Shown in pieces: positions 22,796 to 32,641 of a stretch of 35,973 bases of DNA. The stretch is from the NCBI GenBank assembly GCA_000955785.1, contig JYOD01000010.1, positions 20,907 through 56,879 on the forward strand, written 5' to 3'. A program made the translations under genes and the position numbers. This DNA is from Burkholderiaceae bacterium 16 (GTDB taxonomy: Bacteria > Pseudomonadota > Gammaproteobacteria > Burkholderiales > Burkholderiaceae). The stretch's first letter is position 1; each line of letters begins with the position of its first letter. The notes beneath the pieces are model-generated. The model was not told the origin of the DNA and did not search any database. It saw nothing but the letters and a program-made list of their open reading frames with translations.

Positions 22796-23434
22796 TCAGC
22801 CAGTCTCCCCCGCCTCCCACCTTGCCGGGTACAGCAAGAGACAAACCAAAGTACCCCGCACGGAAGAGTCAATCGACAGCTCGCCACCGATGGCAGCCGC
22901 GCGGCTGCCATATTGGCCAGGCCATGCCCCTGCACGGCAGCCGCGACGTCGAATCCACACCCATCATCCCGTATCTCGATCAGGATGGCCCCGCCACCGC
23001 GGGCATCCCCCCCCGGCGCTGCGCGCCACCACCTGCACCACGCCGCTGTCTGCATGCTGCATGACATTGCTAAAGGCCTCCAGCAACAGGTACTGCAGTT
23101 CCCGCACGATCTGCGGCGTCAGGCCGGCCACGGCCGGCAATCGCTCCACCTGCCAGTCCACTCGCAACCTGGCCGCTTCCAGCCTCGCGCGCAACCGATA
23201 ACGCAGGTTGCCAAGCACGGCGGCGAGATCGCCGCCAGTGTCCTGCATGGCATCCACCGAGAACTTCAGCGCATCCAACGCATGCTGAAGGTGCTCCTGC
23301 AACACCGCGGGCGAGCCCTGGCCGAAGCGCGGCAAGCTGAGCGCACCGACCAGCGTGCTGCCCAGTCCGTCGTGCATGTCACGCATGATGCGCCCGCGTT
23401 CCCTTAGCGTCGCCTGCTCGCGCTCCACCTCGCC
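22796..23434 (-). pseudogene. Histidine kinase remnant (NarX/DegS-type), truncated and frameshifted
   Basis: The kinase core of a HisKA_3-type sensor is recognisable in three pieces. First comes RERGRIMRDMHDGLGS with the phospho-accepting His, continuing to LQYLLLEAFSNVMQHADS. The frame then breaks at a run of eight C (23007-23014); the next frame gives ILIEIRDDGCGFD and GHGLANMAA. A second break inside a palindrome at 22892-22909 is needed to restore IGGELSIDSSVRGTLV, ending at the stop at 22796-22798. The N-terminal sensor and membrane part is absent: the remnant runs straight into the response regulator gene upstream. Two frameshifts plus truncation make a nonfunctional gene likely; sequencing error could explain the shifts but not the missing sensor. 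Confidence 0.85.
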
Positions 23435-23730
23435 TCGTCGCCGAACATGGTGATCACCATGCAGTCGCAGCGTGGGTGCAGCCGGCGCGCATGGTGGATG
23501 ACATCGATGCCGGAGCCGTCCGGCAGCCCGAGATCGCAGAGCAGCACGTCGGGCTCCTGCGTGTCCAGCCACTCGCAGGCGCTGGCGCGCTGCGCGCAGG
23601 CCGCCACTACCTGGATGCCGGGCAAGCTGCCGAGGGCACTTTGCAGGCGCGCGCTGGTGGCGGGGTCGTCTTCCACTAGCAGGACACGGATATCGGCTTC
23701 CGGGGCCGGAGACTGGTTCTGTGAGCGCAT
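23404..23730 (-). pseudogene. Truncated response regulator (receiver domain fragment)
   Basis: The first 100 residues are a clear receiver domain of the NarL/LuxR type: RVLLVEDD (15-22), phospho-acceptor D66 in VLLCDLGLPDGSG, and the Thr of MVITMFGDE at 94. After residue 100 the sequence becomes RWSASRRR and stops. The conserved Lys, the last alpha helix and the LuxR-type DNA-binding domain are missing. In another frame the sequence goes on directly into the kinase part (GEVEREQATLRERG). The simplest reading is a deletion that removed the 3' half of the regulator gene and the 5' half of the kinase gene, joined near 23431-23437. Confidence 0.85.
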
Positions 23731-23920
23731 GGTGTGGGCGGAGGCTAGTCTCGACTATGCCGCGGAGCGGGGAGGGCGCGCTACTCCATATTCATGGGAT
23801 GGCGCCTGGCGGGCTATCGTAGCGCTGGCGCCGGTCCTGGTCAAACCGGCGCGGAGGCGATGAAGGCCGGGGGCGAAATGCGGCGGGCAGCAGGGGCGCG
23901 ATGCGTGCCGCCCCGCCCGG

Positions 23921-24931
23921 TCAGGATGTCATCACGACCTGGTTGCGGCCATTGCGCTTGGCCTGGTAGAGACCCGCGTCGGCGATTTCGACGATGCGGC
24001 TGAATCGCATGTCGGCACCGGGCACCATCGCCGTGCCGCCGATGCTGACCGTCACATACGCTCCTACCGGGGAGCCGCTATGCGGTACCTGCAGGGATTC
24101 GATTGCGCGCCTGACCTTCTCGGCAAGCAGCCGCGCGCCGCCGGGCGAGGTGGAGGGCAGGATCATGGCGAACTCCTCGCCGCCGAAACGCGCCGGCAGG
24201 TCGGCAGGGCGCGCGCAGTTCTCGCGGATCACGCCCGCCACGCGGCGCAGCACTTCGTCGCCAGCCACGTGACCGTAGGTGTCGTTGTAGGCCTTGAACG
24301 AATCCACGTCGATCATCAGAAGCGCCAGCTGGCTTTGCTCGCGATTGGCGCGTTTCCATTCCGCCCCGAGGTACTCGTCGAAATAGCGCCGGTTGGACAG
24401 CCCCGTCAGGCCGTCCGAGTTGGTCAGCCGCTGCAGTTCCAGGTTGGTCTCGAGCAACTGCTGCTGGCTTTGGCGCAGCGCGCGGTAGGCTTCGTCGCGC
24501 TGTTGCAGGTTGAGGTAGGAGCGCGAGTGATAGCGGATGCGCGCCACCAGTTCGATGGTGTCGGGCAGCTTGACGAGGTAGTCGTTGGCGCCGGCGGCAA
24601 AGGCCGCGCTTTTCATGATCGGCTCTTCCTTGGTGGACAGCACGATGATGGGAATGTCGCGCGTCACCGGGTTGGCGCGGTATCGCTGCACCAGCGTCAG
24701 GCCGTCGATGCCGGGCATTACCAGATCCTGCAGGATCACCGTGGGGCGGGTGCGCTCCGCCACGGCGACGGCTTCGTCGGGCTTGGCGCAATAGTGGAAA
24801 TCGATGTCCCGCTCTGGTTCGAGTTCGCGCCTTACCGCTTCGCCCACCATGGCTTGGTCGTCCACCAGCAGGACCATGGCCTTGTATTCATCCTGGTGCT
24901 GCCTGGTGCTAGGGGCTGTATCTTTAGACAT
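23921..24931 (-). CDS. wspR: Response regulator diguanylate cyclase WspR
   Basis: This 336-residue protein makes c-di-GMP from two GTP when phosphorylated by WspE. The receiver domain (about 17-135) has acidic residues D24/D25 and phospho-acceptor D69 in [13 protein letters not shown] coiled-coil linker (about 140-168, [18 protein letters not shown]) leads to the GGDEF domain, with active-site GGEEF at 250-254 and the inhibitory I-site R241-P-A-D244 intact. The start at 24931 has GAGGA five bases upstream; M at 24943 is an alternative. Length matches Pseudomonas WspR (about 347). It is separated from wspF by 121 bp, while the other wsp genes overlap or nearly abut. Confidence 0.95.
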   Translation of the reverse strand: MSKDTAPSTRQHQDEYKAMVLLVDDQAMVGEAVRRELEPERDIDFHYCAKPDEAVAVAERTRPTVILQDLVMPGIDGLTLVQRYRANPVTRDIPIIVLSTKEEPIMKSAAFAAGANDYLVKLPDTIELVARIRYHSRSYLNLQQRDEAYRALRQSQQQLLETNLELQRLTNSDGLTGLSNRRYFDEYLGAEWKRANREQSQLALLMIDVDSFKAYNDTYGHVAGDEVLRRVAGVIRENCARPADLPARFGGEEFAMILPSTSPGGARLLAEKVRRAIESLQVPHSGSPVGAYVTVSIGGTAMVPGADMRFSRIVEIADAGLYQAKRNGRNQVVMTS

Positions 24932-25052
24932 TGTGTTCCTCATGCTCTCTGGCTTTGGAGGCGCTGACAAGCTGATCCTGGCGCGGCTGTGCTACTGCGT
25001 GTACCGCCTGGCTTGTTTCGCTGCATGTCCGGCACCTCTGTCCAGCCCGTGG

Positions 25053-26072
25053 TTACTGATTGTTGTTGGTGTTGCACGCCCGTACGATGCGGGCGGCGAT
25101 CTGCGGCAAAGGCAGGATTTCACTGGCGGCGCCAAGCGCGGCGGCAGCCTTGGGCATTCCATAGACGGCGCTGGTGGCCTGGTCCTGGGCAATGGTCAGG
25201 CAGCCGCGCTCGCGCATGGCCTTGAGCCCCAGCGCACCGTCGCGGCCCATGCCGGTGAGCAGCACGCCCACCGCGTCGCCGCGCCAGTGCTGGGCCACGG
25301 ACTCAAAAAATACATCGATCGACGGCCGGTACAGGTAGTCGCGCGGCTCTTCCGTGTAGATCATGCGAGTGGCGCCGATGAGGCGCAGGTGGTCGTTGGT
25401 GCCGGCGAGCAGCACGGTGCCCGGCTGCGGACCCTCGCCCTCGCGGGCCAGCCGCACCGGCAAGTGGCACTGCGCGTCCAGCCAGTCGGCCATGCCGGCC
25501 GCGAAGGCCTCGTCCACATGCTGGACCGCGACCACGGCGGCGTTGAATCCGGCCGGCAGGCCGCCCAGCACAGTGGCCAGCGCGGAAGGGCCGCCGGCCG
25601 ACGCCCCCACCGCCACGAGGCGCTCGGTGCTGGCCTTGCGCGTCAGCGGCGCAGCCGCGCGCGAGGGCCCGGTGCGGCCATCGAGCAGCCGGCCGATATT
25701 GCGGATCTTGCGCAGCAGCGGGCCGCTGGCCAGCTTCGAATCCGGCTCGGCCAGCGTGGGCGTATCGACCGCGTCGACCGCACCGTGGCCCATGGCGTCG
25801 AACACCTGGCTGGCGTTGCGGCCCAGGTCCATGGTCACCACCACGATGGCGCACGGCGTGGCGGCCATGATGCGGCGGGTTGCCTCGACGCCGTCCATGA
25901 CCGGCATCAGCAGGTCCATCAGGATCAGGTCGGGCGTGCGCGCGGCGGCCATGCGCACGGCGCTTTCGCCATCCTCGGCCACCCATGCCACCTCCAGCGA
26001 AGGGTCGAGCGCGATGACGCGCCGCAGGGCGGCCACGGCCAGCTGGGAGTCGTTGACGATGCCGATCTTCAT
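25053..26072 (-). CDS. wspF: Chemoreceptor methylesterase WspF (CheB-like)
   Basis: This 339-residue CheB homologue removes methyl groups from WspA and so damps the pathway; loss of WspF in Pseudomonas gives constant WspR activity. The receiver domain carries D53 in LILMDLLMP. The C-terminal esterase domain has the triad S158 (VGASAGGPS), H185 (VQHVDEAF) and D278 (GMGRDGA). The start overlaps the wspE stop as ATGA, which implies coupled translation. Confidence 0.95.
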   Translation of the reverse strand: MKIGIVNDSQLAVAALRRVIALDPSLEVAWVAEDGESAVRMAAARTPDLILMDLLMPVMDGVEATRRIMAATPCAIVVVTMDLGRNASQVFDAMGHGAVDAVDTPTLAEPDSKLASGPLLRKIRNIGRLLDGRTGPSRAAAPLTRKASTERLVAVGASAGGPSALATVLGGLPAGFNAAVVAVQHVDEAFAAGMADWLDAQCHLPVRLAREGEGPQPGTVLLAGTNDHLRLIGATRMIYTEEPRDYLYRPSIDVFFESVAQHWRGDAVGVLLTGMGRDGALGLKAMRERGCLTIAQDQATSAVYGMPKAAAALGAASEILPLPQIAARIVRACNTNNNQ

Positions 26073-28435
26073 GCGCGTGCGTCTCCAATCAGGTCTTGAA
26101 CGGCATCGAGCAGCGCGGCGTCCTGGAAGCTGCCCTTGGCCAGATAGTAGTCGGCCCCGGCCTCCAGGCCGCGCTGGCGATCCTGCTCCCGGTCCTTGTA
26201 CGACACAACCATCACCGGCACTTGCTGCAGGCGGGCGTCGCGCTTGATGCGGCCGACCAGTTCGATGCCGTCCATGCGTGGCATATCGATGTCGGTAATG
26301 ACCAGGTCAAAGGATTCGGCGCGCAGCACGTTCCAGGCATCCATGCCGTCCACCGCGACCGCGACTTCGTAGCCGCGGTTGGCGAGCAGCTTACGCTCAA
26401 GCTCGCGCACCGTGAGCGAATCGTCCACCACCAGCACGCGCTTGCGCCGGACCGGCGCCGCCTCGGTACTGCCACGGCGGATGCGGTCGATCCTGCCTTC
26501 CGACAGCAGCTTTTCCACTGAGCGGACCATGTCCTCCACATCGAAGATCAGCACCGGTGTGCCGTCCTCGGTGAGGCTGCCGGCGGCGATGTCCTTGATC
26601 TTGCCCAAGGTCGCCACCAGGGGTTGCACCACCAGGATGCGCTCGCCCAGCAGCCGGTCCACCGCCACCCCGTAGGTGCGCTCCTGGTCGCCCAGGACCA
26701 CCACCGCCACCGTCTCCTCGTCGCGGCGGGCTTCCGCTTGCTGCAGGACCTGGGCTGCGCTTACCAGCCCCACCTGGCGGTCGCCGAAGCGGAAGTGCTG
26801 GCGGTTCTCCAGTTGCTCGATGTCGCCGCGCTCCAGGTGGATGGCCTGCATGACGTAAGCCAGCGGGAAGGCGTAGGCCTCGCCGGATATCTCGACCAGC
26901 AACGCGCGCACCACCGACAAGGTGAGCGGCAACTCCAGGTGGAACTGCATGCCGTGTCCGCTCTCCTGCGTCAGGCGGATGCTGCCGCGCACCTGGCGGA
27001 GCATGTCCTGCACGGCATCGAGCCCGACGCCGCGCCCCGACACTTCGCTGACGGTCTCGCGCATGCTGAAGCCGGGCAGCAGCAGGAAGTCGAGCAGCTC
27101 CGCCTGCGACAGCCTGGCCACGGTGTCCTCGGGCACCAGGTTGCGCCGAACGATGGCGCGGCGCAGGGCATCGAGGTCCACGCCGGCGCCGTCGTCGGCG
27201 ATCACGATCACCAGCCGGCCGGCGTTGTGGCGCGCGTTCAGCGTGATGCGGCCTTCGGCCGGCTTGCCGGCGGCCAGGCGCGCTTCCGGCGTTTCGATGC
27301 CGTGGTCTACCGCGTTGCGCAGCAGGTGGGCCAGCGGCGCCTCGAGCTGCTCCAGGATGTCGCGGTCGACCTTGGTGCTCTCGCCGACCAGTTCGAGGTG
27401 AACCGCCTTGCCCAGCGAGCGCCCCAGGTCGCGCACCATGCGCGAGTAACCGGTTAGGCCGTCGGCCAGGGGCCGCATGCGGCTGGCCAGCGCCCGGTCG
27501 TAGATCTGGTGCGCAAGCCGGCCGGTGCGGTGGTCGTACTGCTCCAGTTCCGTGACCCGTTGCGACAACTGCTGATGGCTCTCGCCGAGCAAGCGCTGCG
27601 CTTCGGCCAGCGAGGCCCGGGCGAGGGCGTCCGCCGGACTGGCAGCGAGCGCCACCTGCAGCGCATCGAGCGCCTGCAGCGCGCGCATCTGCAGCCGCCG
27701 GGTCTGCTGCAGCGCGTTGCCGAAGGGCTTGAGCCAGTGCGTCTCCACCATCGCCGCGCCCGACAGCGCGAGCAGTTGGTCGAGCGTATCGGCGCTGACG
27801 CGCAGCATGCGCTCCTGGGCATCCGGCAGGCCGGAGGGCTGCGTGGCTGGCCCTGCGGCCTTGGTGCCCACGACCTCGTCGGGCGCCGGGCCCTCGGGCC
27901 GCGCCGCGCTCACGGGCGTAGTGCTTGCGGCCAGCGACTCGGCCAGCGACTCGGCCAGCGGTTCGCTCCCCGGCGCGAGGCGCTGCGCGGCATGACCCGC
28001 CGCCCAGGCGTCGGCGTCGACTTCCTCGCCGGCGAGCAGCGCGGCCATCCGCAGCACCAGGGCATCGATCTCGGCCTTGCCGGCCTGGTCGGCCCAGCGG
28101 GGATCGCCGCCCGGCGGGCAGCCCAGCCGCAGCAGCAGGTCGGTACCGTGGAGCAGGGCGTCGATATGCACCGGCCGCAGCCGCAGTTCGCCGTGCTGGG
28201 CCGCCACCAGGCAATCTTCCATCACGTGGGCCACGCGCACGCCGCCATCCAGGCCGACGATGCGCGCGGCGCCCTTGAGCGAATGGGCTGCGCGCATGCA
28301 GGCCTCGAGCTGGTCGGCCGCGGTAGGGTCGCGCTCCAGCGATAGCAGGCCGGCATTGAGGACTTCGGCCTGCGATTGTGCCTCCAGCGCGAACAGCTCC
28401 AGCAGGGAGGCGTCGCGCAACTGGTCGGGGTTCAT
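26069..28435 (-). CDS. wspE: Hybrid CheA-type histidine kinase WspE
   Basis: This 788-residue kinase links receptor signalling to WspR and WspF. Domains in order are HPt with H51 in AAHSLKGAARIVG, an Ala/Pro-rich linker, dimerisation and ATPase domain (NAVDHGIETPEARL, IADDGAGVD, SGRGVGLDAV), a CheW-like domain (from about 510), and a C-terminal receiver (665-788) with D715 in VITDIDMPRMDG. The linker contains a short tandem repeat of an ESLA unit encoded near 27935-27960. The start at 28435 overlaps the wspD stop (ATGA); the longer in-frame reading upstream is a shadow of wspD. Confidence 0.95.
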   Translation of the reverse strand: MNPDQLRDASLLELFALEAQSQAEVLNAGLLSLERDPTAADQLEACMRAAHSLKGAARIVGLDGGVRVAHVMEDCLVAAQHGELRLRPVHIDALLHGTDLLLRLGCPPGGDPRWADQAGKAEIDALVLRMAALLAGEEVDADAWAAGHAAQRLAPGSEPLAESLAESLAASTTPVSAARPEGPAPDEVVGTKAAGPATQPSGLPDAQERMLRVSADTLDQLLALSGAAMVETHWLKPFGNALQQTRRLQMRALQALDALQVALAASPADALARASLAEAQRLLGESHQQLSQRVTELEQYDHRTGRLAHQIYDRALASRMRPLADGLTGYSRMVRDLGRSLGKAVHLELVGESTKVDRDILEQLEAPLAHLLRNAVDHGIETPEARLAAGKPAEGRITLNARHNAGRLVIVIADDGAGVDLDALRRAIVRRNLVPEDTVARLSQAELLDFLLLPGFSMRETVSEVSGRGVGLDAVQDMLRQVRGSIRLTQESGHGMQFHLELPLTLSVVRALLVEISGEAYAFPLAYVMQAIHLERGDIEQLENRQHFRFGDRQVGLVSAAQVLQQAEARRDEETVAVVVLGDQERTYGVAVDRLLGERILVVQPLVATLGKIKDIAAGSLTEDGTPVLIFDVEDMVRSVEKLLSEGRIDRIRRGSTEAAPVRRKRVLVVDDSLTVRELERKLLANRGYEVAVAVDGMDAWNVLRAESFDLVITDIDMPRMDGIELVGRIKRDARLQQVPVMVVSYKDREQDRQRGLEAGADYYLAKGSFQDAALLDAVQDLIGDARA

Positions 28436-29166
28436 GCCAGGCTCCGCTTCAGGGCTTGTTGCAGCAGGGCCGGGTCGAGCAGGCCGACGCTGCGTCCGCC
28501 GCTCTTGAGCAAGGCCCGGGTGTAATGCGCCGAGGCGCGCGACAAGGTAGTTGGCAGTGGCTGCAGGGCTGCCTCCGCGATCCGCTCGATGCCGGTGACT
28601 TCGTCCACCGGCAGCGCGATGGCGGTGCGGCCCTGGCCCAGGACCAGCAGCCGGGCGCCGTGCCCGGCGCCGCCCTTGGCATCGGCGGCAGCGTTGGACG
28701 CGGCGCCGGCGGCCGGGTCCTGGCCGAGCAGCTTCGCCAGCGAGATGCACACCAGCAGATTGCCGCGCACGCTGGCCAGTCCCAGCACCGCGGCGTGGTG
28801 GCGGTGCGGCAGCGAATGCACGGGGCAGGGCGCGGTGACCATTGCCAGCGCGGCCGCCGGCAGCGCCAGCCACTCGTCGCCGATGCGGAACACCAGGCAG
28901 GACAGGGTGGGGCCGCGCGTGGCGGTCTCGGCCTGGACGGCGCTATCGGCGGGCAAGCTCACTTCGCCGGTAGGCAGGTTGTCGAGCAGCGTGAGCGCCG
29001 CGCGCGAGTAGGTCGGGCAGTTGCGGCAATGGATGTGCGTGGCCAGCAGCGGGCAACTGCCATTCCCGAGCACGCCGATGCGGCGCCAGCAGTCATCCAC
29101 GGCGACAGTCGTCAAGCCGGGCGGGAGGCCATGCTCGGCCGGGGGAAGCGATGCGGGCTCAGCCAT
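28432..29166 (-). CDS. wspD: CheW-like coupling protein WspD
   Basis: This 244-residue scaffold protein connects the receptor WspA to the kinase WspE. The CheW domain is in the C-terminal two thirds: LSCLVFRIGDEWLALPAAAL, VLGLASVRGNLLVCISLAKLLG and GRTAIALPVDEVTGIERI. An N-terminal region includes a Cys-rich segment (CPLLATHIHCRNCP) often seen in WspD. The start at 29166 overlaps the end of wspC by eight bases; longer in-frame reading upstream is a shadow of wspC. Confidence 0.93.
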   Translation of the reverse strand: MAEPASLPPAEHGLPPGLTTVAVDDCWRRIGVLGNGSCPLLATHIHCRNCPTYSRAALTLLDNLPTGEVSLPADSAVQAETATRGPTLSCLVFRIGDEWLALPAAALAMVTAPCPVHSLPHRHHAAVLGLASVRGNLLVCISLAKLLGQDPAAGAASNAAADAKGGAGHGARLLVLGQGRTAIALPVDEVTGIERIAEAALQPLPTTLSRASAHYTRALLKSGGRSVGLLDPALLQQALKRSLA

Positions 29167-30499
29167 GATGGGTCGGGGTCTTGCGTTGTGCGCGGTGCCG
29201 CAGGCGCGCCGCTGCCGCGCCGTCGCCTTCCGCTTCCAGGATGGCAGCCATATGGTAGAGCGCCTCCTGGTGAGCCGGGTCGAGGTAAAGCGCGCGGCGA
29301 TAGGCCTCGCGCGCGTCGGGCGGCCGGCCGGTGGCATCGTGGAGCACGCCCAGCAGGCAATAGGCGGCGACCGACGGGCCCTGCGCTTCCAGGTGCGCCA
29401 GGCAGGCCGCCACCGCGGCGGCGAGGTCGCCGCGATCGGCAAGCCGGGAGATCCTGGCCAGCGCATCGGCGCCGGCATTGGCCGGGGCGGCCATTTTGCC
29501 GGCGGCCGGGGCTGGTGCGGCGCAGGGGGGCGGTATCGCCATGGGCCGTGCCTGCCCGCGCGGGGCCAGCGCCCTGGCGGGCACGGCCGTACGCGCCGGC
29601 CACGATAACGGCGGCGGCGCGGCCCGGACCGGATCGGACAGCTGGGCCAGGTAATCCGGCACGGCAGGGTTGCCCGGGGCCTGCGCATGCGCGCTGCGCC
29701 GGGTAAAGGCAAAGGCGAGCGGCACGCCCGCCGAGACAAAGCCGTGCCGCGTCAGCAGGCTGGCTTCGGCCGGGCCCACGAAAATCATGGCGTCCGGCCG
29801 GCTCAGCCGTTCCAGCACCTTGAGCGAACGCCGCTGCGTGGGTTGGTCGAAATAGATCAGCAGGTTGCGGCAGAACACAAAGTGATAGGGGGCCTCATTG
29901 GCCATCAGGACCGGATCGAGCAGGTTGCCGTGCAGCAGGCGCACCTTGGCGCGCACGTTGGCCTTGAGGGTGTAGCCGCCCGCGCTGGCGGTGAAATGCC
30001 GGTCGCGGAAATCCAGCGGACTGCCCCGGAAGGAGTTGCTGCCGTATTGCCCGATGCGCGCGCGCTCCAGCGAGCACGCGCTGATGTCCACGGCATCGAC
30101 CTGGAAGCGCTGCTCCGGCACGCCGGCATCGAGCAGCGCCATGACAATCGAATACGGTTCTTCGCCGGTCGAACAGGGCACGCTGAGAATGCGCAGTGGC
30201 CCGGCATCCTCGTGTTCGCGAGCGCGTCCGAACACGCGCGTGGCGGCAAAGCGGGCGAGCGCCAGCAGCGCCTCCCGATGGCGGAAGAACCAGGTCTCGG
30301 GGACCACCACGGCTTCGATCAGCGCCTGCAGTTCGCCCGGCTGCACGTGCAGCAGGTTCCAGTAGGCGTGGTGATCCGGCGCCGCGGCCGCGGCCAGGCG
30401 CTCGCGCACCGCGCGCTCGACCATGCCCGGCCCCACGGTGGCGGCGTCCAGGCCGATGCGCTCCTTGAGCAAGGCTTCGATATGGGCGGCGGTGGTCAT
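29159..30499 (-). CDS. wspC: Chemoreceptor methyltransferase WspC (CheR + TPR)
   Basis: This 446-residue S-adenosylmethionine-dependent enzyme methylates glutamates of WspA. The CheR domain is clear: VVPETWFFRH, SVPCSTGEEPYSIVMALLD, a DISACSLERAR segment and FVFCRNLLIYFD. After a Pro/Ala linker (about 300-345), the C-terminus carries TPR units (for example REAYRRALYLDPAHQEALYH), as is usual for WspC. Its start overlaps the wspB stop as ATGA. Confidence 0.95.
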   Translation of the reverse strand: MTTAAHIEALLKERIGLDAATVGPGMVERAVRERLAAAAAPDHHAYWNLLHVQPGELQALIEAVVVPETWFFRHREALLALARFAATRVFGRAREHEDAGPLRILSVPCSTGEEPYSIVMALLDAGVPEQRFQVDAVDISACSLERARIGQYGSNSFRGSPLDFRDRHFTASAGGYTLKANVRAKVRLLHGNLLDPVLMANEAPYHFVFCRNLLIYFDQPTQRRSLKVLERLSRPDAMIFVGPAEASLLTRHGFVSAGVPLAFAFTRRSAHAQAPGNPAVPDYLAQLSDPVRAAPPPLSWPARTAVPARALAPRGQARPMAIPPPCAAPAPAAGKMAAPANAGADALARISRLADRGDLAAAVAACLAHLEAQGPSVAAYCLLGVLHDATGRPPDAREAYRRALYLDPAHQEALYHMAAILEAEGDGAAAARLRHRAQRKTPTHHG

Positions 30500-30984
30500 G
30501 GCCCTGGCGCGGCAGGCTCAGCTGCCGGCAAGTCGGGAAACAGGCGCGCGCGCACCGCGTCGGACAGCAGGGCATCAACCTTGATCCACTGCACCATCCC
30601 CTGGCTGCCGTTGCGCACGGGCCCCAGGTAGCGCGCCGGAGCGGGGTCCACGCCGCTGTCGACAAATTCGGCGGGATCGCAGCGCAGCGTCTCGGTGGCA
30701 TACTCCAGACGCAGCCCGAGCAGGCGCGCCGGCGCATCGGCTTGCCGGCGGTAATGCACCAGTACGGTGCGCGTGCTGGTCCGCCTGGCGACCGGCGTAC
30801 CGGTGGCCAGCGCGTTGACGTCGATCACCGGCACCACCTCGCCACAGCGCGCCAGCAGCCCGCTGACCCAGGGCGGCGCCTCGGGCAGGTGCTTGAGGGT
30901 GGTCAGCGGCAGCACTTCGGCGATCTCGTTCGCGTCCAGTGCGTAGTGGTCCGGCCCGATGCGAAAGAGCAGGAAGAGTTTCAT
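30496..30984 (-). CDS. wspB: CheW-like coupling protein WspB
   Basis: The product is 162 residues, almost a pure CheW domain: MKLFLLFRIGPDHYALDANEIAEVLP at the start, then SGLLARCGEVVPVIDVNAL. It couples receptor and kinase. The start at 30984 gives the canonical CheW N-terminus; an upstream in-frame extension looks noncoding. It lies 25 bp after wspA and overlaps wspC by four bases. Confidence 0.94.
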   Translation of the reverse strand: MKLFLLFRIGPDHYALDANEIAEVLPLTTLKHLPEAPPWVSGLLARCGEVVPVIDVNALATGTPVARRTSTRTVLVHYRRQADAPARLLGLRLEYATETLRCDPAEFVDSGVDPAPARYLGPVRNGSQGMVQWIKVDALLSDAVRARLFPDLPAAEPAAPGP

Positions 30985-31009
30985 GGCGTGGTGCCGGCGC
31001 CCGGCACGC

Positions 31010-32641
31010 TCATACCTTGAAGCGCGACACGCCGGTACGCAGGTCATTTGCAACTAGCGTCAGTTCGTCGATCGCCTGGCTGGACTGGCGCAGCGATTCC
31101 ACGGTCTGCTGGGCCGCTTCGGACAACTGCATCAGGGCCTGGTTGATCTGCTCGGCGCCGCCAGCCTGGGCCTGCATGCCTTCGTTGACCATCTGCACCC
31201 GCGGCGCCAGCGATTGCACCTGGCCGATGATCTGGGAGAGCTGGTCGCCGACCTGCGTCACCTCGGACATGCCGCGCCGCACTTCTTCGGAGAACTTGTC
31301 CATGCCCATGACACCGGCAGCTACGGCGGACTGGATCTCGCGCACCATCTGCTCGATATCGTACGTGGCTACCGCCGTCTGGTCCGCCAGGCGGCGGATT
31401 TCGGTGGCGACCACGGAGAAGCCGCGGCCGTAGTCGCCGGCCTTCTCGGCTTCGATGGCGGCATTGAGAGACAGCAGGTTGGTCTGGTCCGCCACCTTGG
31501 CGATGGTGGTGACCACCTGGTTGATATTGCCCGCCTTCTCGTTCAGGGTGGCCAGCTTGGCGTTGACGGAGCCGGCGGCTTCCATCACATGGTGCATGGT
31601 GGCCTCCATGCGCGACAGGCTGACCTGGCCCGTGCCGGCCAGGCCGGCGGTCTGCTCGGCGGCGCTGGAGACCTCGGTCATGGTGCGTACCAGGTCGCGA
31701 GAGGTGGCGGAGATCTCCCGCGAGGTGGCGCCGATCTCGGTGGTGGTGGCGGCGGTCTCCGTGGCGGTGGCCTGCTGCTGGCGCGCGGTGGCGGCGATCT
31801 CGTTGACGGAAGTGGTCACCTGGATGGCCGAGCGCTGGGCCTGCCCGACCAGCCCGGTAAGATCGCCGGTCATCTGGTTGAAGCCCTGCTCCACCTCCAG
31901 GAATTCGTCCTTGCGATTGAGCGACAGGCGCTGGCGCAAGTCGCCGCCCCGCATATTGGTGAGCAGATCGACGATCGAGCGCATCGGCACGGTGATGGAA
32001 CGGAACAACAGGTAGCCGGCTACCAGCGACTCCAGCAGGGCGGCAATCAGCGAGACCTCGATGCTGATCTTGGCGGTCTCGACCGCGTGGTTGATGCTGG
32101 TGGCGCCTTCACTGGCTACCTTGTTGTTGTCTTCCAACAGTGCTTGCAGGGTAGTCCGGCCTTCGGCCCAGATGGCATGGATCGGGCCGCGCAGCCGGCT
32201 TTCCATGGCGCCGGCCTCGGCGCCGCCTGCCGCGAAGATCACCGAAGAGGCTTCGTCATAGCCGCGGCGGATCTCCTTGTACTTCTCGAAGCGCTGGCGG
32301 TCTTCGGGGCGCCGGATCGAGTCGGCGTATTTCTCTTCCAGGGCGTCCAGCCGCTTGCGCAATGCCACGTTGCTCTCGGCATGCTGGCGCCGCTCTGTGT
32401 CATTGGCCGCGGTAACGCTCTGCCAGGCCAGGACATAGGCTTCGCCCCAGGCGCCACGCATGGCGGTGCTGTAGTAGAGTCCCGGCAGGGCATCGTCGCG
32501 CAGCGCGGTGGCATTGGTTTCGATGGCCGACTGGCGGTCGTAGGCGATCACCGCCGTGAGTAAAATGACCGCCAGGATAAAGGCGAAACTTACCAGGATG
32601 CGCGTGCGGATGGTCCAGAGGGTCACGATGCGTTTTCCCAT
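31010..32641 (-). CDS. wspA: Methyl-accepting chemoreceptor WspA
   Basis: This 543-residue inner-membrane receptor responds to surface contact or envelope stress in Pseudomonas. A membrane helix at about 14-33 and another at about 195-213 flank a helical periplasmic domain (35-190) of the four-helix bundle type. A HAMP domain follows, then the long cytoplasmic coiled coil with the highly conserved hairpin tip ([21 protein letters not shown], then [15 protein letters not shown]). No C-terminal CheR-tethering pentapeptide is present (it ends GVSRFKV), consistent with a dedicated WspC. It is first gene of the wsp operon. The ATG at 32641 has a modest AAGAAAAG upstream. Confidence 0.95.
   Translation of the reverse strand: MGKRIVTLWTIRTRILVSFAFILAVILLTAVIAYDRQSAIETNATALRDDALPGLYYSTAMRGAWGEAYVLAWQSVTAANDTERRQHAESNVALRKRLDALEEKYADSIRRPEDRQRFEKYKEIRRGYDEASSVIFAAGGAEAGAMESRLRGPIHAIWAEGRTTLQALLEDNNKVASEGATSINHAVETAKISIEVSLIAALLESLVAGYLLFRSITVPMRSIVDLLTNMRGGDLRQRLSLNRKDEFLEVEQGFNQMTGDLTGLVGQAQRSAIQVTTSVNEIAATARQQQATATETAATTTEIGATSREISATSRDLVRTMTEVSSAAEQTAGLAGTGQVSLSRMEATMHHVMEAAGSVNAKLATLNEKAGNINQVVTTIAKVADQTNLLSLNAAIEAEKAGDYGRGFSVVATEIRRLADQTAVATYDIEQMVREIQSAVAAGVMGMDKFSEEVRRGMSEVTQVGDQLSQIIGQVQSLAPRVQMVNEGMQAQAGGAEQINQALMQLSEAAQQTVESLRQSSQAIDELTLVANDLRTGVSRFKV

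Noticed and set aside
26397..28214. Second long minus-strand frame inside wspE
   Set aside because: Out-of-frame shadow of wspE with Arg/Gly/Ala-rich composition.
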